Source: a virus. From it: a DNA stretch of 27,118 nucleotides. Both the position numbers and the translations under genes were made by a program. The DNA is taken from positions 1 through 27,118 of IMG/VR virus record IMGVR_UViG_3300017757_000110; one strand, written 5' to 3'. The notes under the pieces were generated by a model. The model did no database searches, was not told the DNA's origin, and saw nothing but the letters and a program-made list of their open reading frames with translations. Numbering within the stretch: the first letter of the stretch is position 1; each line of letters opens with the position of its first letter. Of this stretch, positions 21,910-27,118 are shown in pieces.

Positions 21910-23464
21910 AAAATTTGCACTTTTCTAAGTCGTACTTGAGTTGGCAAGCTTCGCCAACTTCACCTGAATAGCGATTTCTAAGCACTCGCACTGTCGTAGC
22001 ATCTCGTTCAGATCCACTCTGCTGATCTCTTTCGAGCGCAATGACGCTATCTGACAATTGGCCCACGCTTCTGGATCCTCTAAGAGAGCGCAGTTGTACC
22101 CTTCCTCCTTCTTCATGTGATTGTCCATTAGGTGGTGTTGTTGTGTGACATACGAGAAATAAAGAAATATTTGTGCGCTCCACGAGTGAGCGGAGACGGG
22201 TCATAGTGACGTCTATCATTCGCCGCTCGTCCCCATCTAGTCCTGACAAAAGGATGCTGAGGTGATCAAGGAACACGACGCGGGTTTCAAGAGCGCTTGC
22301 CATATACTCAATACGCTCGTAAATAATATTGGGGTCGTAAGAACCAAAGCCATCGTAAAGATGCAGGTCCCAAGTACCCATTGTTTTATCGAATAAATCA
22401 ACAAGAAACGGTCTTTCATATTCACCCATATGCAATGGTTTTTCCACCGCTACACTCATCAATCCGAGTGCTGTGCGACGGTTAGATTCTTCAAGCGCCA
22501 AGTAGCCGCACCGTTCTCCTTTATCAAGAAGTCCAGTACACAACTGCCGTAGAAACGTGGATTTTCCGATTCCAGACCCTGCAGTAACCGTTGTAAGCTC
22601 TCCCAACCGGATCCCGTGTAGCTTTGCTTGTAGTCCTTGAAAGGGGTAGTCATGATCTGATGTAGGTGTAGGTGTACATACGAGATCTAATAGCTGCTTA
22701 GCATCTACAATCCCGTCAGGTCTGTATTGTTCGTGGTTGTAATTACATACACCACGTATAGCTTCTGTGTCGTCAGCAATTAAAGCTTCAGACGCATCTT
22801 TGTAATTTTCAAGGAAGCCTATATAAGCCTTACCTGGTGGCAATACACTGGCAGCTTCTGTTGCAGCTTGCTTACCGGCTGTGTCGTTATCAAAGAACAA
22901 CACTACCTTTTCAAATTTACATAGCCATTCAAAGTTCTTTTGTATAGCTTTCTTAGCTGATGCAGCACCGTTTTGAATAGAGCACACAGCCCAGCCAGGT
23001 TGAGATTCATAGACTGCGAGCGCATCCATTTCGCCCTCAACAACTACAACACGTTTACCGCCAGCTTTAAAGAGGTGCATACCATATAGACCACCATCAG
23101 TTTCTCCCTCATAACGGAATTCCTTTTGTTTGGTCTTGGTTTTTGCACCAAGTAGCTGGCCTTCTTTGTTGTAGTAATAGAACTTTAGTAGATCCCCGTC
23201 AGTGTAAGCTTTGAACTTTTCACATGTTTTAGCAGAGATGTTTCGTTTTTTTAGGTCAAGTGCTTGGCCTGTTAGTTGAATACTTTTCACACGGTGACTG
23301 TGAACGACATTAGATTGATCGCCGGAGGTATATGTATGACACTTAAAGCAGAACATATTTCCATCTGAGTACAAACTGTTGGCATCAGATGAGCCACATG
23401 AACTACAAGGTAAGTGTCGTACAAATGATGATTCAGATGAGCCAGTCAAGGGGGATGTTTGCAT
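21863..23464 (-). CDS. Bifunctional primase-helicase (T7 gp4-like)
   Basis: A 533-residue protein (T7 gp4 has 566) that primes lagging-strand synthesis and unwinds the fork. It has a zinc ribbon C20/C23/C39/C42 (HLPCSSCGSSDANSLYSDG closely like T7), the TOPRIM core (VVEGEMDA with E144; FFDNDTAG with D192 and D194), the RecA-like helicase with Walker A GSGIGKST (296-303), E325, Walker B VVFLDH (D400), H440, and the arginine-finger region LRNRYSGEVG (about 495-504). The acidic C-terminus ending DFDPAADF should dock the polymerase. The start overlaps endonuclease I by 32 nt. Confidence 0.96.
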   Translation of the reverse strand: MQTSPLTGSSESSFVRHLPCSSCGSSDANSLYSDGNMFCFKCHTYTSGDQSNVVHSHRVKSIQLTGQALDLKKRNISAKTCEKFKAYTDGDLLKFYYYNKEGQLLGAKTKTKQKEFRYEGETDGGLYGMHLFKAGGKRVVVVEGEMDALAVYESQPGWAVCSIQNGAASAKKAIQKNFEWLCKFEKVVLFFDNDTAGKQAATEAASVLPPGKAYIGFLENYKDASEALIADDTEAIRGVCNYNHEQYRPDGIVDAKQLLDLVCTPTPTSDHDYPFQGLQAKLHGIRLGELTTVTAGSGIGKSTFLRQLCTGLLDKGERCGYLALEESNRRTALGLMSVAVEKPLHMGEYERPFLVDLFDKTMGTWDLHLYDGFGSYDPNIIYERIEYMASALETRVVFLDHLSILLSGLDGDERRMIDVTMTRLRSLVERTNISLFLVCHTTTPPNGQSHEEGGRVQLRSLRGSRSVGQLSDSVIALERDQQSGSERDATTVRVLRNRYSGEVGEACQLKYDLEKCKFYEIESTSDFDPAADF

Positions 23465-23786
23465 AGCTTGACCAAGGAATATTTAAACGTTCGCAGTACT
23501 TGGCGTACGTTGTTTTTGATCGTTTACTGATTTTGTTGAATGGTGATTGAAAGACCATACGGATATCAAGTTCAGGATGTTGTTGTTTAACATTCCGCAT
23601 TTTCCGTCGATCTTTTTCGTCCCAATATCCTTTTGTTTCTAGGTATATACCATTTGGCAAAAGGAAATCAGGAGTGTAGTTATATGAGATTGTATACGGA
23701 ACCTTAGTAGATTCATACTCATACTTGACTCCTAATTCAACAAGGAGATCAGCAACCCTTTCTTCAAGTCCTGATCGAAAAGCCAT
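23433..23786 (-). CDS. Endonuclease I (T7 gp3-like Holliday junction resolvase)
   Basis: A 117-residue nuclease very close to T7 gp3: AFRSGLEERVADLL (E8), KYEYESTKVPY, YTPDFLLPNG (D40), YLETKGYWDE (E50, K52) and QHPELDIRMVF. These match the T7 catalytic residues E20, D55, E65 and K67. It cuts branched DNA and helps degrade the host chromosome. The N-terminus is shorter than in T7 by about 12 residues. The ATG shares a base with the SSB stop (TGATG). Confidence 0.96.
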   Translation of the reverse strand: MAFRSGLEERVADLLVELGVKYEYESTKVPYTISYNYTPDFLLPNGIYLETKGYWDEKDRRKMRNVKQQHPELDIRMVFQSPFNKISKRSKTTYAKYCERLNIPWSSYANIPLDWLI

Positions 23787-24364
23787 CAGAAATCATCTTC
23801 GTCATTTGTATCTTCGTCAGGCTTAGGTACTACATTAGGTTCTGAAATCTTATAACCTTTAGTTGTACCAAACATTGATGCTACTTCTTCAGACCCGAGA
23901 TCACCAGAGTCAACACCAGCTTGTCCACTAACGCTAATGATTTGAGCACCAACAAGCTTGAGGCTTGTACCGTACGTAATACCATCTTGTAGAACATATG
24001 GTTTTTGGTAGAAACCAACCTTGACTTTAGATCCAGAGTAAAGAGGAGTATTCTCATCAGTAACTGGCGCACCTTCTGAATCAACAAAAGGAGGTTTGTC
24101 CTTTTCATTCCATGAGAATTTAACTTTGTATTGACCATCGGAAACTTCTTCCCATGGTTCTAATTTTGCAATTGCACGCTTAGGGTTCTTGACTTTTGAC
24201 AAGCACCATTTCAATAGTTCAATTCTTTCTTCTTCAAGTGCATCGATAAGTTCTTGATTAATGATAGTGGCAAGATTGTAACTGCCAAACTTACCTGGCT
24301 TCATACAAGCTTGAAAGCCTTCAAGTACAACTGGTTCTTCAGTTTTAAGGACGTTACGTGTCAT
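23786..24364 (-). CDS. Single-stranded DNA-binding protein (T7 gp2.5-like)
   Basis: A 192-residue protein with a beta-rich OB-like body and a strongly acidic tail ending in an aromatic residue (PDEDTNDEDDF), the hallmark of gp2.5, which uses this tail to contact the polymerase and helicase. Aromatic and Lys-rich strands such as QYKVKFSWNEKDKPPF and SKVKVGFYQKPYV fit ssDNA contact. It starts 10 nt after the RNAP stop and precedes endonuclease I, the T7 order. Confidence 0.9.
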   Translation of the reverse strand: MTRNVLKTEEPVVLEGFQACMKPGKFGSYNLATIINQELIDALEEERIELLKWCLSKVKNPKRAIAKLEPWEEVSDGQYKVKFSWNEKDKPPFVDSEGAPVTDENTPLYSGSKVKVGFYQKPYVLQDGITYGTSLKLVGAQIISVSGQAGVDSGDLGSEEVASMFGTTKGYKISEPNVVPKPDEDTNDEDDF

Positions 24365-24374
24365 AGGTGGTTAA

Positions 24375-26732
24375 TTAACAGAAAAAATAGGTGGAATCAA
24401 TGACTGTCTCTGGACATAAATCACCAATAATTGGTGGTTCTGTTTCTGCTCCAATTGAGTCAGCAAAGTCCCGTAGATAATCATGCTCAGCAAACAAATG
24501 CATGTATGTCTCACGTACTAAGGTGGACAGGTTGCTCATGTCTGTAGCACGGCATAGCACTGAATCATGAATTAGTGCGATTGGAGCATTAAATCGGATT
24601 GCACATAGGTGAAGGAGAGAACTATCTAAAGAATGAATAAGATTAGGACTAGTAGCATTTTTATGGTGATTTATATCAACCTCATCACTATCACCTGTTG
24701 CTACTCTCATGTTTACTTTACCTAACAATTGTAAAGTAACTCTTTCATACTTGCTTTTCATTAGCCGTTGAACTACTACAAAACCAGAAGGAGTTGTCCA
24801 AGTAAGTTCAGTTGCACCAGCTTTTATTGCTTTAGTTACTTCTTCTTCAATCCATTTCATGACTCGCATCGGACCAGGTAATACCTCATCCATTGCAGCC
24901 CGAACGGCCTTAACTGTAATGTTGATATCATCTTTTGTTACTTCCAAGCCCTTTTCTTCTAAAGCATCTCGCACATAATGTCTGTTTGAGTACTCTTTTG
25001 CCGAATATGGAAGGGTCATCACTACTCTCTTGACACATTTTCTATCCCAAACTTCATGTAAATGTTCTGGAATATTTGGTTTAGCTTTTTCAGCTACAAC
25101 CTTATATGCGTCTTGAGGTTTAATGGAAGGTACTACATTTACAAGAGAAGCAGCTGATTTATCACGAGATAAACCAGACAAAATTTGAATGCCAGAGCAA
25201 CTTGCATCTGTAGCAACCATTAACGAAGTAAATTGACGGCTACATTCAATACAAGTGGCATGATATTCCTCACAAGCACTTAAGAATTGCCATGGTTCAT
25301 CAGCTGTTTCCCAATCAGATATATTTCCAATCGGATCAGTAGCTACACGTGTGATTAGACTGTGATTATTCTTAGTCCAATCTAATCTTTCTTGCATTGT
25401 GGATTTATCTAACCCATCTTTGCCATAACATGTAGCACACATGAATCGTAGCCAACCTTCTGCTTCAGGTGTCATGAATGCAGGTTCAGCAAAACGAATC
25501 AACGCTTTACCAAAGTCTGTATCCTGAACTGAAAGATATGGCTGTAGAGGATATGCTCTTCCTCTATAATCCAGGCTCCAACAGAGATACCATCGATCAT
25601 AATCTTTAAACCGACGAGCAGCTTCTAATGTATGTCTTGTACGACATGAGCGTTTAAAAGCCTGTGCATTTTGATCATGTGCTTTAGCAGCAGCTCTCCT
25701 ATATTCCATCTCTACTGATTTATCAGTGTCGATGTTGAGTGGTTTGTTAGGGAGAGGTGTCTCTAATATAGGGACAAACTTTCCTACTGAATACTGTCTT
25801 TCTTCAAGTGCTTCAGCAACGTCAAGAATGAACTTTGAGACGACGTAGCTAGTCAGTTGAATATGGTTCAGGAAGTCAATAGGAGTTTGGCCCTGTATAC
25901 ATGACGTACCTCGTCTGACCATGCTATGGCCCTCCATCAGCTCATTTAAAAGGAACCCTCCTTTCTCTGTATTGCTCCATGGTTTGGGTGGTACAAGCAT
26001 GGGCCACACTGCAGGAGAGAACAACTCAGCTTGTTTCATGAGCTGATCTTTGATGTCAGCAAACTCAGCAGTAGGGACGATATACGTCTCCTTTCTTCGT
26101 TTACTTTTTACTTGAGTTAGTTTCGTAAAGTAACCAGTAGAACAAATGACACAATCAAGTAGCCAGACACCAAGTTTAGATCGTAACGACCTATTCCATG
26201 CTTTCCAAGATGGTACATCTTCCTTGCGGTTCATCAGTGTTGTGACTGTCCTGAGTTTTTGCCCAGTACCAGATGAACTATGCCAATAATCCTCTTTGAT
26301 CCTTTTTAAGATTCCTGGTGCTACACGTTCGTAGTACCTCATCTTGCATTCTGCTTCTATTGCCAGACTGATTGCATCAGCAACATTCTGTAAGACACCG
26401 CTATCAAGTCTGTATCCAAACACCTTGTCGAAGGTGATCTTAAGTGCAATTGAAGCAGCAGCTAATGGTTCAAGAGTACCGAGGTATTCTCTTATCTCCT
26501 TGAACAGCGGACCATTGGTTCCCCTGTAGATGCGATCAGTGGTGTCTGAGATGCGCTGTGTGACCTTTGGAAGGACAGCTTTGATTGATGCCCTTCCGTA
26601 TAAAGAATTGGATGCGTACTCTCGATTCTCAGCCTTCATGGTGTCGTCCCGTAGGGATTTCAAGCCATGTCTCATCGCCTCTCTTTCGAGGTTTATTTGT
26701 TGCTCAATTAGCTCAGGAGTGACTTGATTCAA
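24375..26732 (-). CDS. Single-subunit RNA polymerase (T7 gp1-like)
   Basis: About 785 residues, near the size of the Syn5 enzyme and shorter than T7's (883). It transcribes the later phage genes. Catalytic residues by T7 equivalence: D509 in DASCSGIQILSGLSRD (T7 D537), K568 and Y576 in KRVVMTLPY (K631, Y639), and D723 in IHDS (D812); the C-terminus ends in aromatic residues (YFFC), like the T7 foot. I place the start at TTG 26732 because ELIEQQINLEREAMRHG aligns with the T7 N-terminal helix, which rules out the ATG at 26675. The frame is open to 26885, but that part reads a tRNA fragment (MAELVDALVS) and hairpins. There is no good ribosome site, so the exact start is uncertain. Confidence 0.94.
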   Translation of the reverse strand: MNQVTPELIEQQINLEREAMRHGLKSLRDDTMKAENREYASNSLYGRASIKAVLPKVTQRISDTTDRIYRGTNGPLFKEIREYLGTLEPLAAASIALKITFDKVFGYRLDSGVLQNVADAISLAIEAECKMRYYERVAPGILKRIKEDYWHSSSGTGQKLRTVTTLMNRKEDVPSWKAWNRSLRSKLGVWLLDCVICSTGYFTKLTQVKSKRRKETYIVPTAEFADIKDQLMKQAELFSPAVWPMLVPPKPWSNTEKGGFLLNELMEGHSMVRRGTSCIQGQTPIDFLNHIQLTSYVVSKFILDVAEALEERQYSVGKFVPILETPLPNKPLNIDTDKSVEMEYRRAAAKAHDQNAQAFKRSCRTRHTLEAARRFKDYDRWYLCWSLDYRGRAYPLQPYLSVQDTDFGKALIRFAEPAFMTPEAEGWLRFMCATCYGKDGLDKSTMQERLDWTKNNHSLITRVATDPIGNISDWETADEPWQFLSACEEYHATCIECSRQFTSLMVATDASCSGIQILSGLSRDKSAASLVNVVPSIKPQDAYKVVAEKAKPNIPEHLHEVWDRKCVKRVVMTLPYSAKEYSNRHYVRDALEEKGLEVTKDDINITVKAVRAAMDEVLPGPMRVMKWIEEEVTKAIKAGATELTWTTPSGFVVVQRLMKSKYERVTLQLLGKVNMRVATGDSDEVDINHHKNATSPNLIHSLDSSLLHLCAIRFNAPIALIHDSVLCRATDMSNLSTLVRETYMHLFAEHDYLRDFADSIGAETEPPIIGDLCPETVIDSTYFFC

Positions 26733-26768
26733 TAAAAAGAAGGCGCGGTAGTCTAAAAATTCATTTTG

Positions 26769-26818
26769 TACCAACCAGGACAAGTTGGTATGACTGAAAG
26801 GCCAGGAACAACGTCCTG
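26769..26818 (-). promoter_or_regulatory. Two hairpins in the RNA polymerase leader with alternative pairing
   Basis: The minus strand has hairpin 2, CAGGA-CGTTGT-TCCTG (26818-26803), then hairpin 1, TACCAAC-TTGTCCTG-GTTGGTA (26790-26769; 7-bp stem, 8-nt loop). The loop of hairpin 1 contains GTCCTG, which perfectly matches CAGGAC in hairpin 2, so a pseudoknot or a switch between states is possible. It lies about 37 nt before the proposed RNAP start. It could be an RNase III site, a translation control, or an att-arm structure. Confidence 0.5.
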
Positions 26819-26848
26819 ACCTGTCCATGTTTGTTGCTTGTTTCTGGA

Positions 26849-26891
26849 TAGTACCTGAAACTAGCGCGTCTACCAATTCCGCCACATCCGC
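26849..26891 (-). other. Partial tRNA-Leu(CAG): putative attP core
   Basis: On the minus strand 43 nt from GCGGATGTGGCGGAATTGG to TTTCAGGTACTA read as the 5' half of a bacterial tRNA-Leu: acceptor strand, D-arm with GGTAGACGCGC, and an anticodon arm CTAGT-TTCAGGT-ACTA with anticodon CAG. After it the match stops (the last stem base is T instead of G) and no T-arm follows, so it cannot be a working tRNA. The temperate-type cyanophage P-SSP7 carries a ~42-bp match to a host tRNA-Leu as a proposed integration site, and this fragment has the same length and gene. Confidence 0.82.
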
Positions 26892-27007
26892 AGGCGAGAA
26901 CCGTTGCTATGACTGTGATTCATAAGAACGGACTAGGTAGAGCTAAGTGATGACGCCTAGCTTTCCCCGTATAAGAGGTTAGCAGACAGCAGTACTAGAC
27001 ACGGTAG
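26892..27007. other. Gene-free stretch upstream of the att core
   Basis: About 116 nt with no ORF. It includes an interrupted inverted repeat AGCTA / TAGCT at 26941-26962 and several CTAG tetramers. No convincing host-type promoter was found: a TTGACT near 27012-27007 on the minus strand lacks a good -10 box at 16-18 nt. Confidence 0.4.
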
Positions 27008-27118
27008 TCAACAGGCTGAGAGGGCTAGAAGCTCTTGGGACAAAGGTGTTCCAATTCGCCCTAGCTCTTTTGCTAAGTGTTCCTCTCCCAAGTGGATGTA
27101 ATACTTCATAGAAGTCTC
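27008..27118 (-). CDS. Short ORF at the right edge, possibly the end of a longer gene
   Basis: The frame is open from the window edge and ends at TGA 27008. An ATG at 27109 would give 33 residues, starting MKYYIHLGEEHLAKELGRIG and ending LALSAC. The three preceding codons are also open, so it may be the 3' end of a longer early gene. The helix is amphipathic. It does not resemble the C-terminus of a tyrosine integrase. Function unknown. Confidence 0.4.
   Translation of the reverse strand, partial: ETSMKYYIHLGEEHLAKELGRIGTPLSQELLALSAC

Noticed and set aside
26733-26885. N-terminal extension of the RNA polymerase beginning at GTG 26885 (MAELVDALVS)
   Set aside because: These residues are a translated tRNA-Leu 5' half, and the rest reads through two hairpins. 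The enzyme family starts later.
1-27118. CRISPR array, insertion sequence, rRNA or intact tRNA gene
   Set aside because: No regularly spaced repeats, no transposase or terminal inverted repeats, and no complete tRNA or rRNA were seen. Only a tRNA-Leu half is present.

Overview
The window is a 27 kb piece of a T7-like podovirus that infects marine picocyanobacteria (Synechococcus/Prochlorococcus type). Every convincing gene lies on the minus strand, so the map reads from right to left. The T7 order is clear: single-subunit RNA polymerase, SSB, endonuclease I, primase-helicase, DNA polymerase, exonuclease, portal, scaffold, capsid, tail tube A, tail tube B and internal core proteins. Host-derived psbA (photosystem II D1) and a high-light-inducible gene sit just before the capsid genes, which marks it as a cyanophage.

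Right end (26.7-27.1 kb, upstream): a short ORF, about 115 nt with no gene, then a 43-nt copy of the 5' half of a tRNA-Leu(CAG). This is a putative integration core (attP). Two hairpins and the RNA polymerase gene follow. No integrase is visible in the window.

Replication and nucleotide region (16.2-26.7 kb): RNAP, SSB, endonuclease I, primase-helicase, a hidden 53-codon gene, a DNA polymerase split into exonuclease and polymerase ORFs, the 5'-3' exonuclease, an NblA-like gene, DUF3310, MazG, class I ribonucleotide reductase alpha and beta, a zinc-ribbon peptide and a small gene. Genes are packed with overlaps of 1 to about 95 nt. NblA-like gene, split DNA polymerase and tRNA attachment core together match, from memory, the uncultured, potentially lysogenic marine cyanophage lineage described from Red Sea and Tara Oceans metagenomes.

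Photosynthesis and regulatory cassette (11.1-13.4 kb): a secreted outer-membrane-like protein, Hli, a 38-residue Lys/Cys peptide, psbA, a 70-residue protein, a Downstream-peptide (glutamine-II) type riboswitch, and a 33-residue peptide with a YRG motif resembling DUF4278/PirA. Two related RNA structural elements lie in front of psbA and in front of the capsid gene. Each begins at the stop codon of a tiny gene.

Virion region (1-11 kb and 13.4-16.2 kb): portal, scaffold, major capsid protein, two small proteins, a strong intrinsic terminator placed like T7 T-phi, tail tubes A and B, a 168-residue protein, a coiled-coil internal protein with a C-terminal S74 chaperone/protease domain, an internal protein ending in a lysozyme-like domain, and the first 515 codons of a gp16-like internal protein that runs off the left edge.

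Taken together, the phage keeps photosystem II running (D1, Hli), may trigger phycobilisome breakdown (NblA-like), makes dNTPs (RNR, MazG), and may sense glutamine to control a PII-pathway peptide. This would be a coordinated light and nitrogen takeover of the host.
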